Assembly (NCBI GenBank): GCA_030512335.1
Contig: JAULSU010000007.1
Span: 992,001-1,056,000 of the forward strand
Length of the DNA: 64,000 bases
Reading direction: 5' to 3'
DNA from: Immersiella caudata
Lineage: Eukaryota > Ascomycota > Sordariomycetes > Sordariales > Lasiosphaeriaceae
In this document: one piece after another, positions 11,219-23,503 of the stretch
Layout: every line of letters begins with the position of its first letter
Position numbering within the stretch: the stretch's first letter is position 1
The notes under the pieces: generated by a model
Told to the model about the DNA's origin: nothing
The model's database searches: none
Seen by the model: only the letters and a program-made list of their open reading frames with translations
Made by a program: the position numbers and the translations under genes

Positions 11219-13435
11219 GTTATAACGCGGGGCTCGGAGGCACCCGCCTTGCAAGGGCTGGTTAGGTGTGTCCGAGGCGGGAAGACGAACGACAGGCTGT
11301 CGGGGAGAAGCACAGCGGGAGACCGGGAGCCTGACTTGAGAGACGAGGCAATCAACACCAGGCCGCGGTGACTACGTCCAGGTGGGTGTGGCGTGAGCTT
11401 GCGTGAGCAGGCAAAGATGCAGGGGTGCCGTTGCGACTCCTCGTCCAAGCAATGGAAGCGCTGGTGTTGCCAGTGCCGTGTTCCCCTCCGCCAGCAACTG
11501 GTGTGGTAGGACCTCTTTTAGCAAGACGGAAAACGCGTGTGGTAGCAACCCAGAATAAATTGGGACGAGCTTTTGTGACGAGGTGAAGGGTGGTGGCGGG
11601 AATGCAAGTCCTTTTCCTCTTCACAGAAGATGGAGGGGAGGAACGACTGGTTAGTTCATGGGCGGCCCAGCGCCCAGGGCAGGATTGGGCGGCCAAGCTG
11701 CCGTGGAGACATGGTCCTCGAGTGCACTTCTCCCACCTGCAGGCGCACCGGGTTGCGACTTCCGTCACAGACAGGGTACCTGAGGCGACTGTCTGAAGTG
11801 CTGGAGATGTATGCAATCGAACGGCTTCTGCAGGCCCCGCCCACCAGCCCCGCCCCTCTATCCTCCCCACTGGCAGGCCAAATTGGACTGGCAAGACAGG
11901 CATACCACTTTGCCCGATGCCCAACTGAGCTGGTGACCACCAGGCAGGCCATAGAAAGCAACGCGTCCATACCCACCATGTTCCGAAGATCTGGATACTG
12001 TGCAACTCCACTCAGCTCATCGTCATCTCGGGTGCGATGCATTGAATGAGGATTGGATCGCGTCATACAGCGGCGAAGTTGGCGACTGCTTCCACCGCTG
12101 CGAAGACCTCAAGCTTGCCCACCTCAGGTCCCGTCCCATCCTGCGGCGCGGTGGGCATCGGACGCCGTCGTACCTAGTGTGCCTCAGGCATCAGTTTGGG
12201 GTCCCAATGGCGCCCGAAAGCAGCGGCTTGCCCCTCCATCCATGCAGGCCGACCAGGGGGTAAAGAGTTGCTGAGCATCCAGCCCGCCACACCAGCAGCA
12301 GACCGTCCACAACCTGCCACGTTCACATTTCTGCCGTTTTTGAGGGACCTTCGCTTGCCAAGAATCCACCCGCTTTGGTTTCGGTCTTTCCTGCTGCTGG
12401 ATGCAGTTTGAAAGGAGACGGGGCAAATGCCAGCGGTAACCACAACCCCTCACCGTGGTGAAAACCCGACCATGCCTTACCTTGGTGGTGGGTGGAAAGC
12501 TGCGGGTGACTATGCGTCGGCGCTTGAGGCCCTGCCGAGAGAGCTAGCTTGATTGGTTGTGGATTGTGGAAAGAGGTTGCATTGCACAGCCAGAGGCCGC
12601 CCTGCGAATCGCAATGTGTCTCTACCAACACACCCTCCCCAAATCAACATTTTATGTTCTTGTCTGTCCTGGCCGGGCACCGAGATCAGGCTTCATGTCG
12701 CTATTGCAGCCTGAGGCCCTTTGTGTCAGGAAAGTAGAGTTCGAACCGAAACTGAGGCGCTGATGGGCTCGATTGCATCTTCCGCCTCAACCTCACCCTC
12801 TCACACGTACACTGTATGCAGCTTCGAGTAGGCGGGGCTAATCCTTGACAACTCCAATCATCAACTTGCTCCATTTGTTCAACTATCCTCGTTTCTGCCC
12901 GCCCTGCTCCTACCTCATCGGCGCCCCCTATAGAGCCATTTTTTCAAGCACACCCGCAGCGGACCTTCCGCGAACTGCCGTCGACTTCTCGTCTTCCCGG
13001 CATCAAACCCTCCCCGCAAAGCCTGAACGCCGCTGCTTGTATAGCCCCGAGGGAGAACAGCGCTAGGTTAGCATGAACTGCAAGAGAGCGGTAATGTATA
13101 CAATGAACAAGCCCAGAGGGGCAAGAGAAACCATATAATAGGAAAGGGATTGTGTGACCAAGTTGAAGTGGTACACAAAGACGACGAAAGCGTCTTGGAT
13201 CCGTTGTTGAACGCCATATGTTTTGGTTGTAAAAACACCGACAGCGCAAGCACAGACGACCCAAGTTCCGGCAGACAGTGACCTTCAACCGCGATGTTGT
13301 ATCAACGGAACGGGCCACCACCACCGCACCTCTCCTTGATGGAGCAGGCATCAGATCTTCCATCCGACCCCCTTCCCTACCGTAAGTTGGTGGGCCTCCA
13401 GGGATCTCAGCACAGCGTTGTTGCAAGGCTGTCGC
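11219..13435. other. Gene-free region of 2.2 kb
   Basis: This stretch lies between the start of the VOC-fold gene and the stop of EMG1. It contains only short overlapping ORFs in all frames, with no recognisable domain and no consistent splice signals. It probably holds the VOC promoter and the EMG1 3' UTR. A small unrecognised gene or a non-coding transcript cannot be excluded. Confidence 0.5.
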
Positions 13436-14275
13436 CTAGAGAATATCCCACGCGTCCTCGGCAGCATGGCAGAACTTGCTGCACGCGACACTGGCCGAGA
13501 GACTATAGTTGCTGATCGAGATCTTCTCATCAACGTACGCATCAGCGAAGTTGTCCTCGCCCTTTGCCATGGCACCGACGAAGACGCAGATGCTCTCGTT
13601 GGGACCTAGTGTGTCAATGTACTCGCGCACGTGCACTACCGGGGCGTCGAAGCTGAGCGTGATCTTGCGACAGTTCGGCGGCAGGTGATCGGTGATGGGG
13701 TTCTGGATGACCTTCAGGAGCTTCTCCTGCGAGTTGGCGCCCTTGATGGACAGGCGATGGAGGAGCTGGACCATCAAGCCGGCAAAGCGCTTGAAGGTAC
13801 GCGGGATGCGGACCGAGGGCGATACCTCAATCAGCACCCCCTTGGCGGTCTGGATGTAGATCTGCAGCTTCCCGGCCTTGTTCACCGGCGAGTCCAGCAG
13901 GGTAAGCAGGCACTGCGAGAACAGGAAACGTGTCAGTGGAACGGTCAGCATGTTGGATGCAGACTTGGTGGTCCCAACCTGGTGGGTGATGTCAGGGCGG
14001 GCGTCGCTGATGTCCCTGTTCATCTTGCGCATGACACCGATATGCTCGTCGCTGTTGAGCAGAGAGTATTTGTCTTCTCTCTGCACACCCATCCGGCCCG
14101 GGCCGCCGTGCGACGCCTTGTACGTCTCCAAACTGGCATTGGAAAGCACGACGATCAGCCGTTTAGTGTTTTTGTCGGTTGGCGGGATGACAGTGTGTTG
14201 TTCAGCCACGAGCTGCGGCAGCGCTGGCGGAGGGAGCGACTGGGTCCCTATCATGGTTGCGTCCGAGTTAGACAT
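13436..14275 (-). CDS. EMG1: EMG1/NEP1, 18S rRNA pseudouridine N1-methyltransferase
   Basis: This is a SPOUT-class methyltransferase that methylates a hypermodified pseudouridine of 18S rRNA and is needed for 40S subunit biogenesis in the nucleolus. Exons on the minus strand are 14275-13979 and 13912-13436, giving 257 aa. Family landmarks are RLIVVLSNASLE, DITHQ joined to CLLTLLDSPVNKAG, KGVLIEVSPSVRIPRTF, GLMVQLLHRLSIKG and the C-terminal GAMAKGEDNF. The 66-nt intron is in frame and has no stop codon, so the gene also reads as one uninterrupted ORF. The intron call rests on the family sequence being continuous across it, on the acceptor TCGCAG, and on a CTGAC branch-like site inside it. The donor GTTGGG is weak. 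Confidence 0.92.
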   Translation of the reverse strand: MSNSDATMIGTQSLPPPALPQLVAEQHTVIPPTDKNTKRLIVVLSNASLETYKASHGGPGRMGVQREDKYSLLNSDEHIGVMRKMNRDISDARPDITHQVGTTKSASNMLTVPLTRFLFSQCLLTLLDSPVNKAGKLQIYIQTAKGVLIEVSPSVRIPRTFKRFAGLMVQLLHRLSIKGANSQEKLLKVIQNPITDHLPPNCRKITLSFDAPVVHVREYIDTLGPNESICVFVGAMAKGEDNFADAYVDEKISISNYSLSASVACSKFCHAAEDAWDIL

Positions 14276-17200
14276 CTTTGCGTGGGTGGGTTGGGTAGGT
14301 AGCTGGAAGAGTAGCTTCCGCAACTAGGTGCGTGCGGTATGGTGACTTCGTAGCAGGCAATGACTGAGATGACTGCAATGAAGTGCAACTGGTTTGGGTA
14401 ACTTTGTGAAAAACCGCTTATCGGCAGGTGGGGTTGGGTTGGGCCAAATCCACAAACCTAGGCCCACAGTTTCTCGAGCGGTCATCCCTCGAAACGCAGA
14501 CCGCCATTGAGGGGCACCGAGCTGACCGCACCATCCACGGTCCTCGTAAACGCGGGTGGGAAGAGTTTTCAAACAAGGCAACTCGCGATGCATGAAATTG
14601 AAAGGTTTTGGGGCAGGTTAACTCACGAGGCCGCTTTCCAGCACGGTGCTCAGGGGATGAAGACATGGCGTTGGTGCTGATCTGTCTGTTTGTAGTGGAG
14701 AATACGGTTGGGACGTTGGCAACGAGACAAAGAGGCGGGGCCAATACAAAGTCGGTGTTTGTGCGGGTGTCGTTCAAATGCACCCCAGCGAGCTATGTTG
14801 CAAGAATAATAAGCTGGCGCGAGTTTGAGAGCTCAATTCCAAGGGAAGGGTTTTGGTTTAAGTACGAGGCGGGATGGAGAGAGGTGTCTGATGATGGAAC
14901 CAGAGAAATTTGTGTCCGAGAATGGGATGCCGTCGCTTAACTGGGTTAGCTACGACTTGGATACGCCAAGCTCCGAAGAACAAAGGCAGGGGTTCGGGGC
15001 TGACCGCAGACCCAGCTGCATGGGATCAGGGTCCAGAACCAAGCTCGAGATAGGGACGACGAATTGCAAACCGCGCAAGATGCGACCAAAATGGCGGTGA
15101 TTCCGTAATAATGTAGGAAAAAGAAAAAGGAGTTAAACATTGCAGCCAACCCCGTTATTTACTTGCAGCCACCCCCTGACCACATTTGCGGGGGAATCTG
15201 AGAGAACGGCAAATCGGCATCTTCCGCTTTCGGCTGGAGAGCTCACAAAGCTTCTGTCTGCGCGTGTCAGTCGGGCAACAAGCGACAAGCCGAGCCCTCA
15301 GACTGAATGAACCCGCAGGACGTGGGTCTTGGTGCTGTGTCTCGTCTCAACCCGAGGTTATCGCACCACAAGTAACCGACTCCGAGGACGGCACCCTTTG
15401 GTACGGGGTTCAAGCTCCTGGCTGGAGCTGAGGTGGATGAATGAGGATGCAGCGTGTCCGTCGTTCATGCGATATCTTTGTGGATCTCGAACTGGAGATT
15501 GTGACCGCCCAGCCACGTATCAACTTTCTCAAAGGGGTTATGGGGGTCGTCCCTGGTTTGCGCAGTCCGCTCAGCTCTTTGTGCTGAGGGAATATGACCG
15601 CGTCGTCGGTTCAACGGCCGCAGTTTCGCATGCGCGAGACAGATGTGTTCTGGCCCTGAGCCCTGGCGTGCCATCTTGGCAACCCCCGAGTCTTGTCCGG
15701 GATTGGCCAGACGACTGAGGATAATAGGCGCGGGTGAGACAGTGGGGGCGGGACAGACTCCGCCCAGATTCCGATCGAGTCTCTCGTGGTTGCCGAGAGT
15801 GCTCGACTCCCATGCGCTGCGCATGTAGGAGTCTGTAAAGTACCCAACGGTTCCCATGCTCTAAACATTGGGCTAGTGAGTGTCTACAATTTAAACCAAT
15901 CGCCTTGTAGAAGGCTCCCTCTGTAATATCAGGCTACCGAGGCTTTCCTCCACATTGCAGTTGGGGAACGAAGAGGAACTCCTCCGTGCCATCGTGACAA
16001 CGAGTGCGTATTTCCAAGTGTAGATGACAGCTCGTCATTTTATCATCTGACGAGGTCTCTGCAATTCCCAAGCAGCGCGTGCGTCCGTATCGACAGGGAG
16101 GATGGCAGCTTGGCGTTTGCCGTCTCCCGGCGGTGGAAGAAATGCGTATATTGTCAAGCAGTCTCACCCCAAAGCAGTGCGGGATCCTATTCTCACGCCT
16201 CCCCTATTCGGCATCCCACAGCCGAACCCAGTCGGCGCTCGTTCCGCGAGCTCAATCGCATACAGCGGCCGTACCAAGATGCTTCCGAGATACCTTTCCG
16301 CGCAACGAAAGAGGTTCCTTCGTGTTGGCGGTGAGCTGACAAAGGGACACGCTGGTAGATGTTCCCCAAGCACAAACAGGGTCACGGGCTAGGTAGGCAG
16401 GGTGCGGGAGCGAAGCTTTGGTTGCTTGAGGTGGGTCGTAGAGTACGCGCCTCGTCACCGTCAGGTCAGCAATTTGATACTGGGTGAAAGAATGGAAAAC
16501 GCTCGGGTAAACTAGGTAGTGTGCTTGCTGCACCCCCTGCAGTAAGTTATCTGGCTCTTCAGACGAGAGAGGACTTTGTTGAACTCCGATTGACACAGTC
16601 AACAGGGGAGAAGGGCAGGTTTTGCGGACTTTGAGAGTGAGAGTGTGGGAAAGACGAAACGGCGCAGCGTACGGTTCTCGGCAAGCCACCAGCCAGCACC
16701 AGATCTGCGGGGACGAAAGCAGACCTGATCAAGGAGGGGCTGCCACACCACGAAACCATGGGGAACACGTACGTCATTGCCACAAAGACGAAGCTCTTGT
16801 TGCGCGATGTTGCAGTTCGAGAGTTTCGCTGTCATGGTGACATGATCATGTTCCTTTTCCCTGCTTTATCACCTCTCGAAGAATCACCGTAGTCTCAACG
16901 CCCCAACAAACAAGCCAGAATTTAACGGACCAATTTGATACAAGACCGAACCCCTATCGACTTGATTGAAGTGGTGCAAGTTGTTCGCGACCTCCAGACT
17001 TTGCGGGGTTTAGCCATCCTTGCTGGGCACATCCCCTTGACGCACTGCGTATCACCCGTTCGGAGGACCCCAGAGACCCCAGAGAGACCCAAGCCGCCAA
17101 GACGGCCAAAAGTGACGACAACATCGACATCATCCCTCAGAGCGAACTGCATCGACTGACGACCCCTTTCTTCACAAACGAGAACCCGTCCAACATCGCT

Positions 17201-17508
17201 CCAGCGAGACGAGGGGCCGCGCGCAAGAGCACATAGGTGCGACCTCCCACAGCTTCTAGAAAGCCTAGCGCTCGTCGGTACGTGGCTCCCCCAGTGTCGC
17301 ATGTGCACCCGCCTCCTCATTCTCCTCTTCCTTGTCAAGGGACAGGCCGGCCGAACCATAGCGACAGCCCTCCTCCTCCTGGGTCTCGCCAGTTTCTCAC
17401 CGCTCAGTCTAATGCTCCAAGCTAACATAGTCCAAGTGGGGAAGGTCCCTCAAGGCGACACCAACCCGCAGCTGCCATTCATGCATTGCGTCAGACCCTG
17501 ATCCGCTC
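14276..17508. other. Gene-free region of 3.2 kb
   Basis: This is the divergent interval between EMG1 and the SLM1-like gene. Both strands carry only short ORFs without recognisable domains. TAGGTAG-type motifs occur near 16390 and 16513. It probably contains both promoters and long 5' UTRs. I could not support a tRNA: a T-arm-like GGTTCAAGC near 15398 lacks a matching acceptor stem. Confidence 0.5.
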
Positions 17509-20185
17509 ATGGCGACCATCAAGTCTCCGCTCGCCGCGCCCTCTCCTCGTGTGGGCGTCGAGCGTGGAAATGGGAGTGCTAGCTATTTCCCCCAGCAGCC
17601 GCACTACCACGGGGCCGCCGCAGACGCCGAAACCCTCTCAAACACGCTGGCCAACTCGCACATCGCCCCGCCCGACAGCACACTCCCCAACACCGCGAAT
17701 CCCAACCTTGTCGCGCCTGCCGCAGTGCGCCCCAATGGGAGGTTTACCGAAGAGTGGGATGCCAGCCAGCGAGGAAGCTCTATCATCGATGCAGCCAGCC
17801 CCGGAGCCCAAATCCAGCGCATCAATTCCTTTTCCGGTTCTGTTGCCGCCATGGGAGGCGTCATTGGCGAGGGGACCGCCACTCTGTCACGGGGAAACAC
17901 TTTGAAGAAGAAGGCGTCGCTACGACGGACGGGGAGTTTGAAGCGCAGCAGTAGCCGCCGTAGCATGAAGGCTGGCAGCGTTAGAAGCCTTGCCCTCCAA
18001 TCGACTACGGACCAGGATGAGATGCAGAGCGCCTTCTACTGCCCAGTTCCCACTGCCGGCAGCCCAACTGAAGTTCTTGCGAACAGGTTTCAGGGTTAGT
18101 TTTCTCTATGAGATGCGTGTCGTCTTCGTGCTGACCCATTCTCTCTTCGCAGCATGGCGGAAGATTCTCAAAGATCTCATCACCTACTTTAGAGAAGTCC
18201 AGGTGCATTACGAGCACCGGGCAAAGTCACTGGTGAAGCTCTCGAACGTGTTGAATAACACTACAACACCCCCTGGGTTTCTAGCATCAGGCGGGCTAGA
18301 CGACGCCCTCCAAATACTGCGCAATCATAACAAGCAGTCTATTGCCGAAGCAACCAAGGCCAGGGAAATCGAAGAAGATGTAATCCTGGCGCTCACCGGC
18401 TTGCGAAGTGACCTTCACCAAAAAATCAAGGAGATCAAGAACTTGTCCGGCGACTTCAAGAACTCTGTTGAAAAAGAAATGGACACGACCAGGAGAGCTG
18501 TGAATCATCTGCAGGAGGTTTTGGGCCAAACTGAACTCGACTCTGCTCTGACGACGGGAAAGCAGGATCCGTATCTCCTGAGGTTGGCAGTCGACCGACA
18601 GCTAGAGAGGCAGATCGATGAAGAGAACTACTTGCACCAGGTAGGTGGCCCTAGTCCCTCGCAATGCAGTAGACGGCTGACCCGCAAAGGCGTACTTGAA
18701 TCTGGAAAACTCCGGACGGGAGTTGGAGTCGATTGTGGTGGGGGAGGTTCAAAAATCCTACAACGCTTTGGCAGGCATTCTCAAAAGGGAGTCGGACGTC
18801 GCCTATGGGGCCATTGACGAGCTCCGGATAGGGCCGATCTCGATGCCCAAGGACACGGAATGGAGCTCCTTCGTGCACAGGGACGACCGATTTGTAGACC
18901 CCGACGTCCCCATGCGGTCAGCTCAGTTCATCCACTATCCCGGTCGCGACCATTACGCCTGTCAGGAAATCCGAGCAGGTCTACTAGAGCGTAAGAGCAA
19001 GTACCTGAAGAGCTACACGGCCGGTTGGTGAGTTCATTTTATATCTCTCACCCATTACGCCCGAGCAGATTGGTAGCTGACGCCGCAAGGTACGTGCTTT
19101 CTCCGACGCATCTGCACGAGTTCAAGTCAGCGGATAAGACCCAAGCGCCGGTTATGTCACTTTACCTTCCAGAACAAAAGCTCGGTTCTCACTCCACTGA
19201 AGGGGGCTCCTCAAACAAGTTTGTCCTCAAAGGCCGCCAAACCGGATCCATGCACCGGGGGCATACATGGGTGTTCCGTGCGGAGAGCCACGACACGATG
19301 ATGGCTTGGTACGAGGATATTCGGGCGCTCACGGAGAGGACCCCCGAAGAGCGAAGCAATTTCGTGCGCGGGCACGTCCGAAGCCTCAGCAGAGCATCCG
19401 CACGATCTTCTATGAGCAGCGACGGAATGGGTGACGATGACGAGGAGCCGCCCTTCGCCACCGCAGCTGGAGCGGTTAGCCAGCAGCAACCGAGGCAAGA
19501 CTCCCTGTCGCGGCGGCCTTCAGGTGGGCGGTTCCCATCTGATCTCCAGGTGAATGCGCAAAGAGGCTTACAGGTTCCGTCACCTCTTAGTGTAAGCTCT
19601 GGCTACGCCGACACGGACAACCATTTCGCGGGCTCGGGTGGCCACATAAATCAGAGATCTTCAGAGAAAGTGCCGCTCCAACAAAATGGTGGATATGATG
19701 GGAACCAGTCGAGAACGGCAACGCAGGCTGAGATCGGAAGCACATTTTTTCCTTCCGCAGGGCATCGAGATGCCTATGATATAGATGCCGCGGCGCGAGC
19801 GACCTCCCCTACCTACGGCAGATACTCCGGGGGCATGTATCGGGGGACACAGGATGACAGGTCCATTCATCACGACGCAGCAATAGTGGCTCCAACCGAC
19901 GCTCGCGGCTTCTCGGACGGGAGTCAGGTGTCTAGAAGTCAGTCCCGATCGTCGTCCGCTAATGATGGAGGCAGAAGACGCACCCTTGCACAAGACGCAA
20001 AGCCGTTCCCCGACTGGTCGGGGGGTCGTGGGGCGCCTGATGGGATTCCTGGAGCGCGCGAGGTCACAAACGGCTATACGACTGACCAACGACCGCGTGT
20101 GGGAGACCGCAACGACAGCGTGCCAACCATCTCGCATCTTCACATCCCTGGTGAATATCCGAAGGGGGTTGCCGGCTATCCGTGA
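17509..20185 (+). CDS. SLM1/SLM2-like PH-domain protein (TORC2 effector)
   Basis: This is a homologue of yeast Slm1/Slm2, plasma-membrane proteins that bind PI(4,5)P2 and link TORC2 to actin, eisosomes and sphingolipid control. Exons are 17509-18094, 18153-18640, 18690-19027 and 19090-20185, giving 835 aa. The N-terminal ~190 residues are Ser/Arg-rich and disordered, with several basic Ser sites (LRRTGSLKRSSSRRSMK). A long helical BAR-like region follows (WRKILKDLITYFREVQVHYE to KREVDVAYGAIDEL-like sequence), then a PH domain at about residues 455-575, with SYTAGWYVLSP rebuilt across intron 3, LYLPEQKLG, and a final helix with MMAWYEDI. The C-terminal ~250 residues are low-complexity. Assignment to SLM1 rather than another BAR-PH family rests on domain order and recalled similarity. 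Confidence 0.88.
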
Positions 20186-20783
20186 GCCAGCCTTGTTACT
20201 TTTACGTGTGGTATCGATAGCGCGGAGCTGCTTTCTTGCTTGTACCTGTTGGGTTTGTTACATGTTGATCCGAAATTCCTAGCAGCGTTCTGGCATTCGA
20301 ACGGAGTTGATGGTTGTATGCTCTGCTTTTACACCCGTAGACAGAATACCTAGATTGATTTAGCACGGTCTGCTTTGGGTTCGAGCTGGCGGATATCATG
20401 TGAAGTGTTCCTGGGTCAACAAGAGATGGGGAACTCGGGGCTAGCTGGGCTGTTTGAAACTTTGGTTGCATCTTGAGAACCGTGACCAACCCCTTCGGCC
20501 CGCTAACATCGCCGGACCACCACTACTCGTTAGTCTTGACCACAAGGTCCGTTCTCATGGGACCCTTTCCGGTCAGTTTACCTTCGGGGCCGAGGGCAGT
20601 GATCGAGAGATGCTTTTCTTCCTTGGGGGTGGGTATATGGGGCTTTGTCGACTGCCACCCATGATTTGCTTTTCTGCTCCCCCAGCAAGTCTATATATGC
20701 CTTTCCGCTTCTACATTGCTCCTCCTGGCAAATTTCAATGGGACTCCGATTAACCCTCATCCAACTTATATGAACGCACCTTT
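20186..20783. other. Gene-free region between SLM1-like and MFS genes
   Basis: About 600 bp with no supported coding region. It probably holds the 3' UTR of the SLM1-like gene and the promoter of the MFS gene; TATATAT-like stretches occur near 20692. Confidence 0.5.
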
Positions 20784-23178
20784 ATGAAGACGAAGCAAGG
20801 CACAGAGGCGGCAATGGAACGGCCACGCTGGAGGCGTGGTGCGGTTTTGCACCCGAGAGAGAAACAATGGCGAAGGCAACGTTCGCCGTCACGGCGACGG
20901 CAAGCGGCTGAGATGGGGCTGACGACATCACCCGCTCGTAACCTGGTAACGAGCGGTTCTGGTGAGGAGAGGATGCCTGGAGATCGAGGAGGGAACCATG
21001 AACCGAGCTACGCCGTCGAGAGCCCACACCGCCGTCGGAGGAGCCACGAGCGTCGATACCGCCACCGCTGCCGCCAGAGCATCCGCATCGTCGCGCCCCA
21101 GAAGCCCCTAATCGGGAATTCTGCCGCCTCTGCCTCCTATGACCCGACAAGCAACCACTCCAGATCCGAACCCGACACAACCCTGCTCATCCACCGCTAC
21201 CCGAACAGCGGCCGTCGCACCCTCCCACTCCCAGCCAGGCCAACTCACCCCTTTTTTCTGCCTATCCCCTTCCCACCTTCATCTTTTCCCTCACCCCCTT
21301 GCCCCCTCTCAGACACAAACGTATCGCCATCCCCGTTCCCCACCTCGCTCCACGAAACCGCATTCATCTTCCTAATCTGCCTCGCCCAGCTCCTCATGCT
21401 CGCCTCCCTCGCCCAAGCCCTCCTTCCCGCCCCGCTCATCGCCCTCTCCTTTCCGTCCATCTCCCAAGGGGACGTGACTTGGTTTTCCGCCTCCTACTCC
21501 CTTACCTGCGCCACCTTCGTCCTTCCGTCCGGTCGCCTAGGTGACCTCTTTGGTTGCAAACCTCTTTTCATCGCGGGATATCTTTGGTTTGGGTTCTGGT
21601 CTCTTTTTGCGGGTATCACGCCTTTTATCGCGCCCGAGAGGAGGGTTTTCTACTTCTGCGTGACGAGAGCGCTCCAGGGGATTGGGCCGGCCATGTTGGT
21701 GCCGAATGGGATGGCCATGGTGGGGAGGGTGTACAGCGTGGGGAGCAAGAGGAAGAGGGTGGTGATGTGCTTGGTGGGGGCGAGTGCGCCCGTGGGGTTT
21801 GTCCTGGGAGGGGTGGTTAGTTGTGCGGTGGCGGGGAGTGGTGGGAGAGGGAGGGAGTGGGCGTGGGCGGGCGGGTTTTGGATATTGGCGGTAGTCTGTT
21901 GGGCGGCGGCGGCGGGTGGCTGGTTGATGATGCCTGGTATTGGTGGGAGACGCTGTGGGGAAAAGGGGGCAGCTGGACGTGTTGATGTTGAGGTGGAAAG
22001 AAGTGATGGGGTTGAGGAGGAGTGGGCGGAGATAGCGGTTACCGTGCGGGAAGGTGATAGCGTTGACGAAAGGAAGGAAACTCTCTGGGCAAAGCTCGAT
22101 GCAACTGGGATGATAATCGGAATGGCCGGGCTGATCCTCCTCAACTTCCCTCTCAACCAGGCCCCCTTGGTAGGATGGCACACCCCCTACACGTACTTTA
22201 CCTTTATTCTTGGCCTTATCTTCGTCTTCGCATTTGTCTGGCACGAGCGAAGCATGGCTGCTTGCCCCTTGATTCCCATCAAGGCCATGACCGCCCAAGC
22301 TACCTTTGTTCTGGTTTGCACGGCGACAGGATGGGCTTCGTTCTCCATCTGGATTTACTACACCGTTTATCTATTGGAAAATCTGCGAGGGTGGTCACCC
22401 TTACCAGCAGCAGTTAGCTTGGTTCCAGCGCCGGTGACGGGATTGATAGCCAGCTTGTTGGCTGGCTATTTGATGGGCAAGGTTGGGGCGCACTGGGTTA
22501 TGTTGGTGAGCATGGGCGCTTTTTTTGTGGTATGTTATCCTCTTGTGCATCTGGGAGTGTCTGTTGACAATGAGAACAGGGGAGTTTGTTGATGGCTACT
22601 GTCCCAGTAGAGCAGACATATTGGGGGAATACCTTTTGGGCAATATTGATTATGCCATTCGTGAGTACCGTTTCTGAATTGCTTCCCTTGGTCAGGCTGG
22701 GGCTAAAAAAGGGGCGTCGGCATGGCTGCTGTTGTGTTGCCCCTATTTTTGTCTTTCCTCCTTTTTCTTGTCATCGAACTTGGCTGACGCTGATCACAGG
22801 GCATGGACATGAGCAACCCGGCAGTATGTTATTACACATTTTCCCACTGCTCATTCATGCGTTGGACTAACTCGTTAGGCTACCATCCTCATGAGCAACA
22901 GTCTCTCCAAGGAACACCAGGGCATCGCGGCAAGCTTGGTAGTAACAACTGTAAACTATGCAATATCTATTGCGCTGGGACTAGCTGGAACGGTCGAAGT
23001 CCAAGTTGCCGCCAACCATCCGGGTGATTACTTGGCTGGCTTCAGGGCCGCCCAGTATTTCGGCACTGGTGTTGGGGGGCTTGGAGTACTACTAGCATTC
23101 TGCTTTCTTCTCCATGCTCGTTACCAGTCAAAGGGCGCTGCTCAGCCGGAACGAGGGAGCATGACTGGTGCGAAATAA
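20784..23178 (+). CDS. MFS transporter, DHA2/ATR1-AMF1-like
   Basis: A major facilitator of the fungal group that includes yeast ATR1 and the low-affinity ammonium transporter AMF1. Exons are 20784-22529, 22580-22660, 22800-22823 and 22879-23178, 716 aa if the first ATG is used. The first membrane helix begins with ETAFIFLICLAQLL. The loop 2-3 motif reads SGRLGDLFGCK, and ALQGIGPAMLVPNGMA is the next conserved helix. About 12-14 helices are expected. The third exon is only 24 nt. The N-terminal ~185 residues before helix 1 are low-complexity, Arg- and Pro-rich, longer than usual, and may not be translated; later in-frame ATGs exist (20814, 20913). The substrate is unknown. Base composition switches sharply within the gene. 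Confidence 0.8.
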
Positions 23179-23503
23179 CGAGCCTCCGTCTAGGGCTACT
23201 CCTGGTTGATGGGTCGATATCATGCCGAGAGTTGAGACAGAATTCTATAATCTCTCTACTTTTGTTTCTTTCGCGTCGCCGCATATACACAAGTCGCGTT
23301 GTTAGAATGCGACAAGTTAAAAACGAAGCAAGAATTCCGAAACCCCCCTCCGTGAACGCCGGTTGTGCTAGTAGCCCAAGTGACCCAGACATCAAAATAA
23401 AAACTCCCCTTTTCTCGGTTGCCAATGCTACATTGCGTTGGTGTAAGGGCTGCGCTGATCGACAATAGCATGAAGTGCAAAGGTCCCAAAGGCTTCACCC
23501 CGC

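Noticed and set aside
11352..12011. A 219-codon minus-strand ORF in the gap upstream of the VOC-fold gene
   Set aside because: Competing ORFs overlap it in other frames, no domain is visible, and codon use is not gene-like; left as gene-free.
13631..14302. A 223-codon ORF antisense to EMG1
   Set aside because: It lies opposite a clear, conserved gene and its translation shows no recognisable domain; it is a shadow of the EMG1 codon pattern.
15380..15430. A T-arm-like sequence suggesting a tRNA
   Set aside because: GGTTCAAGC could form a T arm, but no complementary 5' acceptor stem or anticodon arm is present upstream.
21537..22298. A 253-codon ORF antisense to the MFS gene
   Set aside because: It arises from the G-rich coding strand of the transporter and is low-complexity Pro/His/Arg sequence.
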